The notes beneath the pieces are model-generated. The model did no database searches. It had not been told where the DNA came from and saw nothing but the letters and a program-made list of their open reading frames with translations. From assembly GCF_013912375.1 (NCBI RefSeq), contig NZ_JACETV010000001.1:62001-126000 (forward strand): 64,000 nucleotides of DNA. Direction: 5' to 3'. The DNA is from Emticicia sp. BO119. Lineage in GTDB: Bacteria > Bacteroidota > Bacteroidia > Cytophagales > Spirosomataceae. The position numbers and the translations under genes were made by a program. This document shows positions 26,827 through 36,800 of this stretch, in pieces; position 1 is the stretch's first letter, and every line of letters begins with the position of its first letter.

Positions 26827-27177
26827 ATGAAAGCAAATCTGAATATCAAAAATGACAATCTTGTAAGAGTAGGCGGACACAAAAGGTTTAACCCGTCTAT
26901 TATAGTTTTAATGGAAGCCGACATTAACTATACCAAAGTTCACCTTAATTCGGGTAAAATAGTTTATGTAGCCACTAATCTGAAAAAATTAGAAGAAAGA
27001 TTAGCCACCAATGTTTCATTTTTTCGTTCACACCGCTCGTTTATCATTAATCTCAATCACGTTAATACCTGTGGCGAAGATACAGTCCAGTTGGCTAACA
27101 ACAAAACTGTACTGGTTGCCCGCCGCCGAAAAGAAGCACTGGTTCAGAAACTGGCCTGTCTGAAAATGGCAGTTTAA
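26827..27177 (+). CDS. Stand-alone LytTR DNA-binding protein
   Basis: 116 aa made almost wholly of a LytTR domain (about 17-115): IVLMEADINYTKVHLNSG, LKKLEERL and FFRSHRSFIINLNHV are the family hallmarks. There is no receiver or membrane part, so activity must be set by another protein, by expression level or by a small molecule. It is divergent from the RND pump operon and is the likely local regulator (inference). A short gap then leads to convergent aroQ. Confidence 0.9.
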   Translation: MKANLNIKNDNLVRVGGHKRFNPSIIVLMEADINYTKVHLNSGKIVYVATNLKKLEERLATNVSFFRSHRSFIINLNHVNTCGEDTVQLANNKTVLVARRRKEALVQKLACLKMAV

Positions 27178-27195
27178 AATATTTTTATAAGTTGA

Positions 27196-27621
27196 TTAAA
27201 TAAAATAGCGGATAGCCATTTCGTAACCCTTCATACCTAATCCACAAATCATGCCTTTGCATCGGCTTGTCAGATAAGAATGATGACGGAAAGCCTCACG
27301 GGCATGAATATTAGAAATATGTACTTCTATTGCCGGAGTTTTGATAGCCGAAAGGGCATCTGCAATGGCAATAGAAGTATGTGTATAAGCCCCTGCATTA
27401 ATTATCAACCCATCAAACTCTACACTTCCATAACCTATTTCATGTATTTTATCAATAATACCACCCTCATGGTTCGATTGGTAGTAATGCAAATCAATTG
27501 TTGAAAACATTTCTTTCAATTCAGCCAGATAATCTTCAAAAGTCTGACTTCCGTAAATGTGCGGCTCTCTTCTTCCAAGCAGATTTAAGTTAGGACCATT
27601 GATAATAATAATTTTTTTCAT
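27196..27621 (-). CDS. aroQ: Type II 3-dehydroquinate dehydratase
   Basis: Third step of the shikimate pathway (3-dehydroquinate to 3-dehydroshikimate), cytoplasmic dodecamer in the family. Motifs in 141 aa: IINGPNLNLLGRREPHIYG at the N-terminus (flexible loop Arg and Tyr), YQSNHEGGIIDKIHE, LIINAGAYTHTSIAIADAL and VHISNIHAREAFRHHS with the catalytic His. Single gene, convergent with LytTR and divergent from xerD. Confidence 0.96.
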   Translation of the reverse strand: MKKIIIINGPNLNLLGRREPHIYGSQTFEDYLAELKEMFSTIDLHYYQSNHEGGIIDKIHEIGYGSVEFDGLIINAGAYTHTSIAIADALSAIKTPAIEVHISNIHAREAFRHHSYLTSRCKGMICGLGMKGYEMAIRYFI

Positions 27622-27704
27622 CAGAAAGGCTATTGATTGAATGATTCAGTATTTTTACGGCAAGTTACAAAAACGATTTGTGTTTACTGATAAAATTTAC
27701 CGTT

Positions 27705-28631
27705 TTGAATTGGCCTATCTATATTCAACATTTTAAAAACTATCTTCGGCTTGAGCGGTCCATGTCTGAAAACTCTATTGAAGCCTATCTGAGAGATGTT
27801 GAAAAATTGAGCCAGTTTGCAGCGATAGCTGAACGCAATCCCGCTCCCGAAACTATTACTGAAAGAGATATCTCAGATTTTCTTGAATACATCAACCAGT
27901 TCGGGCTTACAACTGCCTCACAAGCCCGTATCCTGTCAGGTATCAAAGCTTTTTATAAGTACCTCGCATTAGAAAATATAATCCAGATAGACCCGACTCA
28001 ACTCATTGAAGCCCCCAGAACAGGTAGAAAATTGCCCGATACACTTTCCTTTCCTGAAATTGAACAGCTATTAGAATTAATTGATCTATCAACCGCCGAA
28101 GGCACCCGTAACCGCGCAATTCTGGAGGTATTATATAGTTGCGGTGTCCGGGTTTCCGAACTGGTCGACTTAAAACTAACAAACTGTTACTTCGATATCG
28201 GGTTTATCAGAGTAGTGGGTAAAGGTAATAAAATGAGGTTAGTGCCGATTGGCAGAGACGCTGTCAGATACACCAAAATTTACCTTGAAAACATCAGAAA
28301 TCATTTGGATATAAAACCCGAGGCAGAAGATATTGTATTTTTGAACCGGAGAGGCAAGCCTTTGACAAGGGTAATGATTTTTCTGATTATTAAAGAATTG
28401 GTCGAGCGCGCAGGTATTCATAAAAATATTTCGCCCCATACCTTCCGTCATTCATTTGCAACACACCTCATAGAAGGCGGAGCCGATTTAAGAGCAGTGC
28501 AGGAAATGCTGGGGCATGAGTCTATCACCACCACCGAAATATATACCCATTTAGACAGAACGTTTTTGCAGGAAACGCTCAGAAGTTATCACCCAAGAGA
28601 AAATATTAAGATGAAACAGATAAAGAAATAA
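27705..28631 (+). CDS. Tyrosine recombinase of the XerC/XerD type
   Basis: Chromosome-dimer-resolving site-specific recombinase. N-terminal SAM-like core-binding domain (about 1-90; FKNYLRLERSMSENSIEAYL) and catalytic domain with all active residues: Arg in CGVRVSEL, Lys in GKGNKMR, HTFRHSFATHL, LGHESITTTEIYTH with the Tyr nucleophile. Start is uncertain: TTG at 27705 gives MNWPIYIQHF..., which is 308 aa and fits the family; TTG at 27678 would add 9 residues and no suitable ATG exists. Probably XerD rather than a phage integrase, since no att-like repeat or phage gene is near. Confidence 0.9.
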   Translation: MNWPIYIQHFKNYLRLERSMSENSIEAYLRDVEKLSQFAAIAERNPAPETITERDISDFLEYINQFGLTTASQARILSGIKAFYKYLALENIIQIDPTQLIEAPRTGRKLPDTLSFPEIEQLLELIDLSTAEGTRNRAILEVLYSCGVRVSELVDLKLTNCYFDIGFIRVVGKGNKMRLVPIGRDAVRYTKIYLENIRNHLDIKPEAEDIVFLNRRGKPLTRVMIFLIIKELVERAGIHKNISPHTFRHSFATHLIEGGADLRAVQEMLGHESITTTEIYTHLDRTFLQETLRSYHPRENIKMKQIKK

Positions 28632-28647
28632 TTAAATCTGATAGGCT

Positions 28648-29613
28648 ATGAAAAAACATAACAATAAGATTGTTACCTTGACGGTCAGTCCGGCTGTTGA
28701 TAAGAGTACTAAATTTGCAGGTCTGGTGGCTGAACAGAAAATCAGATGCGAAACCCCTCATTTTGATGCAGGCGGCGGAGGAATCAATGTTTCCAAGGCC
28801 ATTGCCCGCTTAGGTGGCAATTCATTGGCTGTTTTTACAGTTGGTGGAGCAACAGGTGAGCTATTGCAGGACTTGGTAAAGAAAGAAGGCGTTGACTTTC
28901 AGGCCATCAGAACTGAAAGCTGGACGCGGGAAAGCTTCATAGCCGTTGATACCATCACCAATGCGCAGTATCGCTTTGGTATGCCAGGGCCGGCTATTAC
29001 AGATATGGAAGCAAAAGAAATACTGAAAACTGTAGAAGAAGCAAAGCCCGGTTTTCTGGTTGCCAGTGGTAGTTTAGCCCCTGGTTTAGGCGATGATTTT
29101 TATGAAAAGGTTGCAGCTGTTTCTCGCAAAGTTGGTACAAAACTGATTGTCGATACGTCAGGTGCTGCCTTAGAAAAAGCTGTTAATGAAGGCGTTTTTC
29201 TTCTTAAACCAAATGTAGGCGAATTAGCCAGACTTGTAAAAGCCGAGTCTTTGGAAATCAATGAAGTAGATGATGCCGCCAGAGAAATAATCAGCCACGG
29301 CAAGTGCGAAGTCGTGGTGGTTTCGTTGGGGCCACAAGGAGCAGTTTTGGTGACAAAAGATATATGCGAACATATCCCGGCTCCGCCTGTGCAGAAGAAA
29401 AGTACCGTAGGCGCAGGCGACAGTATGGTGGGTGGAATGGTATGGGCCTTATCAGAAGGCAAAGATTACCATGAAATGCTTCGTTGGGGTGTAGCTTGTG
29501 GGTCGGCAGCTACAATGAACGAGGGTACACAATTATTTACAAAACAAGATGCACATAAACTCTTTAAATGGTTAAATACTTATGGAGAAAAATATCAGAT
29601 TCATAATCTTTAG
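28648..29613 (+). CDS. PfkB-family sugar kinase (1-phosphofructokinase type)
   Basis: 321 aa ribokinase-fold kinase. N-terminal VTLTVSPAVDKS is characteristic of the 1-phosphofructokinase/6-phosphofructokinase II/tagatose-6-P kinase branch, followed by FDAGGGGINVSKAIARLGG and the C-terminal signature VGAGDSMVGG, whose Asp is the catalytic base. Phosphorylates a sugar phosphate with ATP, likely fructose-6-P or a relative; no PTS gene is adjacent. The last 32 nt overlap the start of the PLC-like gene, which suggests translational coupling. Confidence 0.9.
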   Translation: MKKHNNKIVTLTVSPAVDKSTKFAGLVAEQKIRCETPHFDAGGGGINVSKAIARLGGNSLAVFTVGGATGELLQDLVKKEGVDFQAIRTESWTRESFIAVDTITNAQYRFGMPGPAITDMEAKEILKTVEEAKPGFLVASGSLAPGLGDDFYEKVAAVSRKVGTKLIVDTSGAALEKAVNEGVFLLKPNVGELARLVKAESLEINEVDDAAREIISHGKCEVVVVSLGPQGAVLVTKDICEHIPAPPVQKKSTVGAGDSMVGGMVWALSEGKDYHEMLRWGVACGSAATMNEGTQLFTKQDAHKLFKWLNTYGEKYQIHNL

Positions 29614-30328
29614 TTTAGTAGTCCTGAGTAATCAGGCTTTTGCCCAGCTCATTCATTCGCACAATGACTACGAGCAGAAAGAGCCTTTTTATGCTGCCTA
29701 CAATCTGGGCTTTGACTCTATCGAAGCCGATTTATATATCAAAAATGGTAAATTATATGTGGCACACGACTGGAAGAACATAACCCGGAAACGAACCTTC
29801 AAGGCTTTATACTGGAAACCCCTTCTGGCTAAAATCAGAACTAATAAAGGGTATGCCTATCCCGATAAGAAAGAATTATACCTCTTGCTTGATTTGAAAA
29901 AAGATGGCAAGCTGATAATGGCAGAACTCGAAAAACTGATTAAACACCACAAAAAAGATTTACAGCATGTGCACATTACCATTAGTGGTGATATGCCCAA
30001 ACCAGAAGAGTTTGAGCAATACGATAAACTCTTTTTCTTTGATGGCAGAAGAAATACACAGTACTCTGATGATGCCTATAAAAGAGTAGATATGGTAAGT
30101 GCCAGCTTCCTGGATTTTGGCAAATACTGGCCCGGAAAACAGGAACTGCCCGAAGAAACCTACCAGAATATAAGGGCATTCGTGATGTCAAATCATGCAA
30201 AGGGCAAAAGGGTAAGAATCTGGGGAACACCCAATACAACCCTTGGCTTTGAGACCCTTAAAAAACTGGATGTCGATTTTATTGGTACCGATGATTTAGA
30301 CTTATTGAAAAAATTTGTTGATAAATAA
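29582..30328 (+). CDS. Secreted PI-PLC/GDPD-like phosphodiesterase
   Basis: 248 aa with a Sec signal peptide (about 1-21). The TIM-barrel phosphodiesterase signature is visible: IHSHNDYEQ (25-33; His27), SIEADLY (46-52; metal Glu48 and Asp50), and YVAHDW (59-64; His62). These match the Bacteroidota group annotated between phosphatidylinositol-specific phospholipase C and glycerophosphodiester phosphodiesterase. It would act outside the cytoplasm on a phosphodiester lipid headgroup. Starts inside the kinase gene in another frame; the signal peptide confirms this start. Confidence 0.85.
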   Translation: MEKNIRFIIFSLVVLSNQAFAQLIHSHNDYEQKEPFYAAYNLGFDSIEADLYIKNGKLYVAHDWKNITRKRTFKALYWKPLLAKIRTNKGYAYPDKKELYLLLDLKKDGKLIMAELEKLIKHHKKDLQHVHITISGDMPKPEEFEQYDKLFFFDGRRNTQYSDDAYKRVDMVSASFLDFGKYWPGKQELPEETYQNIRAFVMSNHAKGKRVRIWGTPNTTLGFETLKKLDVDFIGTDDLDLLKKFVDK

Positions 30329-30645
30329 AATTAAGTTTACTACCTTGTAATCAGTATTTTTTCAAATAATTACATATAGATAATAGCGTTACTTTTTGCT
30401 GGCTGATTGTCTCTATCGTAATATAATAGGTAGATTGTCAATTTTATTAAAATTGATGAGTTATCGTTTTCCTTTTTGAGTTCATCATTCATACAACAGC
30501 TAAAAGACTGGCAAGGCCTTGAGTGAATAAAGAATTTTGATTGATGCGAAATACCGCAGGAAGGTTTTTCGTATCCATACTTATTTATTCATTAGCTATT
30601 GGTTAGTTAATGCCACTTGCTATGGAATGAAACAAAAAAACGCTG
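30329..30645. other. Intergenic region before the signalling island
   Basis: 317 bp without an ORF. Contains a perfect 19-bp palindrome at 30438-30456, a hairpin-prone CGAAATACC/GGTTTTTCG pair (30547-30571, one mismatch) and no exact TAnnTTTG box. It should hold the promoter of the kinase genes. Confidence 0.4.
30438..30456. promoter_or_regulatory. Perfect odd palindrome TCAATTTTA-T-TAAAATTGA
   Basis: 9-bp arms around one central T, about 190 bp before the PAS kinase start. Candidate operator; AT-rich, so chance occurrence is possible. Confidence 0.35.
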
Positions 30646-33357
30646 ATGAGTACCAAAATAGCCCAAAATGAAAACAAAAGTAAGGGGAACCTTGAAAAAA
30701 AGACATCTTCTGGTTTTACAGGTAAACATCAGAGTTTACAGGAATTAGAAGAAAGGTTAAATCTCTTGATGGTTAATACCGATGAGTGTCTTCTGGTAGT
30801 AGATACTAACTTGGATATTATTACCTGTAATCTTAAGTTTGAAGAATTATATAGTATTTATTTTGGAGTAAAAATTATAAAAGGTACAAGTGTTCTTTCT
30901 TATACCCAACCCGAACGTGTCGAAATTCTAAGGCAGCTATATACCAGAGTATTAGGAGGAGAACCCCTTGAAACAGAAATTCAGGTACTTGCACCTGATG
31001 GTTCAGTTTGTTTTTTTCTGAATAAGTTTAAGCCAATCTACGATACAAGCCGCATAATCATAGGTGCTTTTGTTTCATCATATGATATTACTGCCAATAA
31101 AAAAACAGAGATGGCTCTTCGCCAGAGTGAAGAAAAATACCATTATATTGTTGAAAACGCTTTAGATGGGTTTATCTTTAGCGAAAGAGATGGCACAATT
31201 CTGGACGCAAATAAGACCTCCTGCCAGATATTTGGCTACACAGTAGAGGAGTTCAGAAAACTGAAGTGGCATGATATCATACTTTATGATCCTGAAATTA
31301 TTAATAAGTACAGAGAAGAAAGAGACTTAAATGGTAAGGTAAGAGGAGAGTTAACATGTGTACATAAAAGCGGCAGACATTTCCCGTGTGAGTTTTCAAC
31401 AGTATTCTATGGTGGAAGCAACGGAAAAAATGACGGAAGAATCAGCACTTTTATCAGTGATATTTCAGAAAGAAAGAGAGCAGAGAAAGAGGCTATATTA
31501 AGAGAAAAGCGTTTTTCTTCATTAGTAGAGCATGGGGCTGATGGAGTGGCCATTCTGTCGACTGGGGGCATTCCTATCTACATTTCTCCATCAATCGAAA
31601 AAGTTTTGGGTTATACAGTTGAAGAATCTATTACACTGGATTTGTTTTCAGCCACTCATCCGGATGATATGATTTATGTGCAGACAGCCTGGATGGAGAT
31701 GTTGTCTAAACCGGGTGTGCCCGTTTTGGGTGAAGTTGCAAGAATCAGACATAAAGACGGAAACTGGCGATGGATTGAGGGTACATTGATTAATATGTTG
31801 CATGAGCCGGGCATTGAAGGTATTGTGAATAATTTCAGAGATGTAACTAACAAAATACTGGCCGAACAGGAAAAGGAATTTGAAAGGAGAGATAAAGAAG
31901 CCCTCATTAATAATACAGAAGACCTGATATGGAGTGTGAGCAAAGACTTCAGACTCATAGCAGGCAACAGAGCCTTTATAGAGTCAATGCGGAAAACGAC
32001 CGGAGTAATAGTTGTGCCGGGTGACTTTTTATTAATGAGTGATTATTTTGATCGCAGATTTATAGAGTTCTGGCGAACGCTGTATTCAAGAGGGTTAAGC
32101 GGAGAATCTGTTAAAGAAGAAGCATTTATTGCAGGGTTACTCGGCGGCGAAAACCTCTGGATTGAAGTAAGTATCAATCCTATTCAGGACCGAACCGGAA
32201 TTATCGGTTTAGCTTGCTATTCAAGAGATATTACGAAACAAAAAGAGTTACAGGAAAATCTGGTTGAAAGCGAAGAAAAATTCAGGGCAGCCTTTCAGTT
32301 TTCAGCTATTGGCATGGCAATTGTAGGGTTAGATGGTAGGTTTCTGGCCGTAAATGACAGCCTTTGTAAGATAACTGGTTATAGTGCAGAAGAGATGAAA
32401 ACCCTTACTTACAGAGACATTACACATCCTGATGACTACGAGAAAGATGAAAAATTCTTTAAAGAGCTTATAAATGGGAAGAATGAAGCCTATCAGATAG
32501 AAAAAAGGTACATACATAAGCATAAGCACATAGTATGGATACACCTTGCTATCTCGTTGGTAAGGCATAAATATGGCGAGCCACTTCACTTTGTTTCGCA
32601 GATTAATGATATTACGCAACGAAAAAGAGACGAATTACACCTGTTAGCGCTGAACCTGAATCTGAACCAGCGGGCAGAGCAATTGAGTGCCAGTAATGCC
32701 GAATTGGAACAGTTTGCCTATGTGGCTTCACATGATTTGCAAGAACCCTTGAGAATGATTACGGGTTTCCTGACCCAATTAGACAAAAAATATAAAGAAC
32801 AGCTTGACGACAGAGCGAAACAATATATAAATTTTGCGGTAGACGGAGCAAGCCGCATGAGGACGATTATTTTAGACCTGTTGGAGTATTCAAAAATAGG
32901 TAGAAAAGAATATGAGCTTGACTGGGTGAATATGAACGAACTTGTGCAGGAGGTAGTACAGAAAAATATCTGGCAACAGGAGGGAGCCATAATAGAATGG
33001 GAAGATTTGCCTTCTATCTACGGAGCAAAACTACCTTTGTATCAGCTAATGCAAAACCTTATATCTAATGCCATTAAATACAGGAAGCCGAACGAAATCC
33101 CCAAGATAAATATCACAGCCATAGATAACCATAAGCATTGGCAGTTTTCGGTAGCTGATAATGGCATAGGAATAGAAAAGCAGTTTTTTGATAAGATTTT
33201 TATCCTTTTCCAAAGGCTTCATCATAAAGAAGAATACTCTGGCACAGGTATAGGATTAGCTATTTGTAAGAAAATTATTGATAATCATAACGGCAGAATA
33301 TGGGTAGAGTCAGAGTATGGTAGTGGTAGTACATTTCATTTCATCATTAATAAGTAA
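30646..33357 (+). CDS. Multi-PAS sensor histidine kinase
   Basis: 903 aa soluble kinase without membrane helices. A short N-terminal region is followed by five PAS/PAC units (about 30-155, 160-285, 290-410, 415-540, 545-670), then a coiled-coil linker, a HisKA domain with phospho-acceptor His696 in VASHDLQEP, and a HATPase domain with NLISNAIKYR (about 805), DNGIGI and GTGIGLAICKK. The cyanobacterial-phytochrome-like HisKA (SHDLQEPLRMI) normally pairs with small CheY-like receivers, and just such a receiver gene follows 42 bp downstream. Intracellular signal (light, redox, ligand) unknown. Confidence 0.92.
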   Translation: MSTKIAQNENKSKGNLEKKTSSGFTGKHQSLQELEERLNLLMVNTDECLLVVDTNLDIITCNLKFEELYSIYFGVKIIKGTSVLSYTQPERVEILRQLYTRVLGGEPLETEIQVLAPDGSVCFFLNKFKPIYDTSRIIIGAFVSSYDITANKKTEMALRQSEEKYHYIVENALDGFIFSERDGTILDANKTSCQIFGYTVEEFRKLKWHDIILYDPEIINKYREERDLNGKVRGELTCVHKSGRHFPCEFSTVFYGGSNGKNDGRISTFISDISERKRAEKEAILREKRFSSLVEHGADGVAILSTGGIPIYISPSIEKVLGYTVEESITLDLFSATHPDDMIYVQTAWMEMLSKPGVPVLGEVARIRHKDGNWRWIEGTLINMLHEPGIEGIVNNFRDVTNKILAEQEKEFERRDKEALINNTEDLIWSVSKDFRLIAGNRAFIESMRKTTGVIVVPGDFLLMSDYFDRRFIEFWRTLYSRGLSGESVKEEAFIAGLLGGENLWIEVSINPIQDRTGIIGLACYSRDITKQKELQENLVESEEKFRAAFQFSAIGMAIVGLDGRFLAVNDSLCKITGYSAEEMKTLTYRDITHPDDYEKDEKFFKELINGKNEAYQIEKRYIHKHKHIVWIHLAISLVRHKYGEPLHFVSQINDITQRKRDELHLLALNLNLNQRAEQLSASNAELEQFAYVASHDLQEPLRMITGFLTQLDKKYKEQLDDRAKQYINFAVDGASRMRTIILDLLEYSKIGRKEYELDWVNMNELVQEVVQKNIWQQEGAIIEWEDLPSIYGAKLPLYQLMQNLISNAIKYRKPNEIPKINITAIDNHKHWQFSVADNGIGIEKQFFDKIFILFQRLHHKEEYSGTGIGLAICKKIIDNHNGRIWVESEYGSGSTFHFIINK

Positions 33358-33399
33358 TTTCTGAAATATGAATATACAGTCCCTTAACTCTATAAATCT

Positions 33400-33837
33400 A
33401 TGGAACCGGTACATATTTTATTAGTTGAAGACAACGAAGGTGATATTTTTCTGACAACAGAAGCATTGAACGAAAGTAAAATAGCAAATCAGTTAAGTAC
33501 TGTGAGAGATGGCTGGGAAGCTATGCAGTTTTTAGAAAAGAAAGCAGGGTATGGGCAGGTAAAAATGCCTGATTTAATAGTATTAGATGTGAATTTGCCA
33601 AAGATGAATGGCCATGAAGTGTTGATAGCTATTAAATCTAATGAAAGCCTTAAACATATCCCTGTAATTATGCTTACTACTTCTTCGTCAGAAAAAGATA
33701 TTTATCAATCTTATAAAAACTATGTCAACTGTTATATTACCAAGCCCATTGATGCCGGCGATTTTCTGAAAGTAGTTACTTCAATCGAAAATTTCTGGAT
33801 TTCCATAGTTACATTACCTAAAGTTCCAAGTCATTAA
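33400..33837 (+). CDS. Single-domain response regulator (Rcp1 type)
   Basis: 145 aa receiver only. Acid pocket DN at 11-12, phospho-acceptor Asp63 in VLDVNLPKMNG, switch Thr in MLTTS and Lys115 in ITKPID. No DNA-binding or enzymatic output, so it works by protein contact or as a phospho-shuttle. It lies between two kinases, ending 0 nt before the start of the hybrid kinase, hence translationally linked. Rcp1-type receivers are the usual partners of SHDLQEP kinases. Confidence 0.93.
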   Translation: MEPVHILLVEDNEGDIFLTTEALNESKIANQLSTVRDGWEAMQFLEKKAGYGQVKMPDLIVLDVNLPKMNGHEVLIAIKSNESLKHIPVIMLTTSSSEKDIYQSYKNYVNCYITKPIDAGDFLKVVTSIENFWISIVTLPKVPSH

Positions 33838-36800
33838 ATGTCAGTTTTTGTCAAACAACTAAATATTCTCGTAGTAGAAGATAACCCGGGTGATTATTTT
33901 CTGATAGAAGAATATCTTTCAGATGAGAGATTGCCCGGTAATATCTTTCATGTAAGAACTTTAGTAGAACTCAAAGCTAAGTTATTGACTAATACTTTGT
34001 TTGACATTATCCTGCTCGACCTCTCTTTACCCGATGGCAGTGGTGAAGCACTCGTCAGAGAAGTGTTAGCCATTGCTCATGAAATACCTGTTATTGTTCT
34101 GACAGGCTACGCCGATAAAGATTTTGGTGTCAGGAGTTTATCGTGGGGGATAGCCGACTATCTCCTGAAAGATGAACTAAATGCCTCATTACTGACAAAG
34201 AGTACACTCTATAGCATAGAGCGGCGCAAAATAAATATCTCTCTGCGTGAGTCAGAAAAAAGATATAAAGAGTTGTTTCATCTGAACCCAGTACCTATGT
34301 GGGTCTATGAAATAAACACCTTACAGTTTTTAGATGTAAATCAGGCTGCAATTGCGCACTATGGTTATTCGAAGGAAGAGTTCCTGAAAATGAATATTTT
34401 ACAGATTCGCCCCAAAGAGAGTATCCCCGAGGTAATAGAGACCATACACGAAATCAAGAATTATGGGAAGAGCGTCAAAAAAATCTGGCGGCACCTGAAA
34501 AAAAATGGTGAGCTGATGTATGTTGAGATTGAAGGAAATCTCATTGATTTTGTAGGCAAAAAAGCACGCCTGATATTAGCAACAGACATTACAGAAAAAT
34601 TAGAAGTAGAAAATGCTCTTAAAATAAGTGAACAACGGTTTAAGGTATTGGTGCAGGATGGAGCCGACCTGATGACGATTATTGACCGTGATGCGAGGTT
34701 CAGATATGTAAGTCCCAATCATGCCACTATTGTAGGTTATGAGCCAGTAGACTTACTATATAAAAAAGTATATGAATTTGTACATAAAGATGATATAAAG
34801 CGAATGCTGGAAACTACTAACAGTCTTAATTTGCATAAGAGTGTTAGTATTGCCCCTTATAGGTTTAAGCACGCAAATGGTAGCTGGGTATGGTTAGAAA
34901 CAACCATCACTAACCTGCTGAACGATTCTGCTATTCAGGGGATAGTCTCCAACTCCAGAGATATAGGCAAAAGAATTGAATATGAAAGAAAACTCAGACA
35001 AACCAACGAGCGCTACGAAGCAGTAGCCCAGGCCACCAGCGATGCCATATGGGATTGTGATTTGAGAACAAAAAAGACATTTATAACTGGTAATGGCTAT
35101 CAGAAACTTTTTGGATATGCATTTGTAAATGAATATCTCGATATGAATTTCTGGGAAGACCATCTGCACCCTGATGACAAAGAAAGAGCAACTGGTATCC
35201 TTGCTGATGCGCTGGTAAATTCAAGAACACAATGCTCGTCAGAATATCGTTTTCTGAAAGCTGACGGAGAATATGCCTATGTACACGACAGAGCTTTTAT
35301 TATTTATGAAAACAATAAACCTGTCAGAGCCTTAGGGGCGATGCAGGATATTACAACCCGTAAATATCAGGAGAGCATTTTAGCTATCGAAAAAGAGATT
35401 TATGCCCTTAATGCTACAGAGGGCATATCATTAGATGACATTTTAGAAAAACTTATTGATGATATTGAAGATTTAATTCCGCATTCAATTTGCTCTATTG
35501 TTCGGCTAAAAGATGGGAAAACCTTACATCATATTGCCGGGAATGCTATTCCTGAAGCTTATATTATGGCTATTGAGGGTTTAACTATCGGGCCAACTGC
35601 CGGGTCATGCGGCACTGCCATGTTTTTGGGGGAACCTGTTATTGTTACAGATATTAACAAGGATTACCTCTGGAGAAATTACCGGGATATTGCTCACGAG
35701 CATAACCTTAATGCCTGTTGGTCTATTCCGATTAAAAAAAGTGATGGGGAGGTAATAGGTAGTTTTGCGACTTATTACCATACCAACAAATCACCAAAGC
35801 CCCATGAAACAAGTTTTATAGAGCGGGCTGCCAATTTAGTAGGGGTGTTGCTGGAAAACAGAGAAGCCAGTGAAAAAATAAAGCAGTCGAAGGAGAGATA
35901 TGACATTGTGATGAAAGCAACCAGCGACACCATCTGGGATCTGGACATTATCAAAGACAGAATCACCTACAATAAAGGCATAAGCAGAATTTTTGGATAT
36001 TCCTTAGATCACCTTGAGATTGAAAATGTACAGGAATGGTGGAAAAAAAGCATACATCCCGAAGATTTAGGGAAAGTAGGCGATAAACTCAATGATGTTT
36101 TTGAAAAAAGACAATCTAAAATCCAGATTGAGTATCGGTTCCGTTGTGCTGACGGGTCTTACAAATATGTATTAGACAGAGGATTTATTGTAGTAGATAA
36201 CGACCATAATCCAATCAGGATTATCGGAGCCATGCAGGATATTACGCGTAAGAAAGAGGAAGAAAACCGGTTAAGGCTATTAGAATCGGTTATTACAAAT
36301 GCAACCGATGCTGTTTTAATTACAGAAGCTAATCTGATAGAAGAACCCGGCCCTGTAATTGTTTATGTAAATGATGCCTTTACAAAAATGACAGGCTATA
36401 GCAGAGAAGAAGTAATCGGTAAAAATCCACGCTTTTTGCAGGGAGAAAACACAGATAAACATGAACTGCAAAAACTGAAAAGTGCATTGCTTAACCGGGA
36501 AAGCCATGAAATGGAATTGATAAATTATAAAAAGAATGGTGAGGAGTTCTGGGTAAATATATCAATTGCACCTATGGCCGATAGCACCGGATTATACACC
36601 CATTGGATCGCCATCCAGAGAGATGTAACCGAGCGGAAAAACAGAGAAATAGAAAGAGAGCAACTCATTAAAGAGTTGAACAACAGCAACGAAGACCTCC
36701 GACATTTTTCTTATATCACCTCTCACAATTTCAAAGCCCCTTTATCAAATCTGATTGGATTTTTGAACATTATTGATGAAATACCTATTGAGAATCAGAT

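Noticed and set aside
27705-28631. Tyrosine recombinase as integrase of a mobile element
   Set aside because: Length, core-binding domain and house-keeping neighbours (aroQ, sugar kinase) fit XerD; no att repeats, tRNA or phage/transposon genes nearby.
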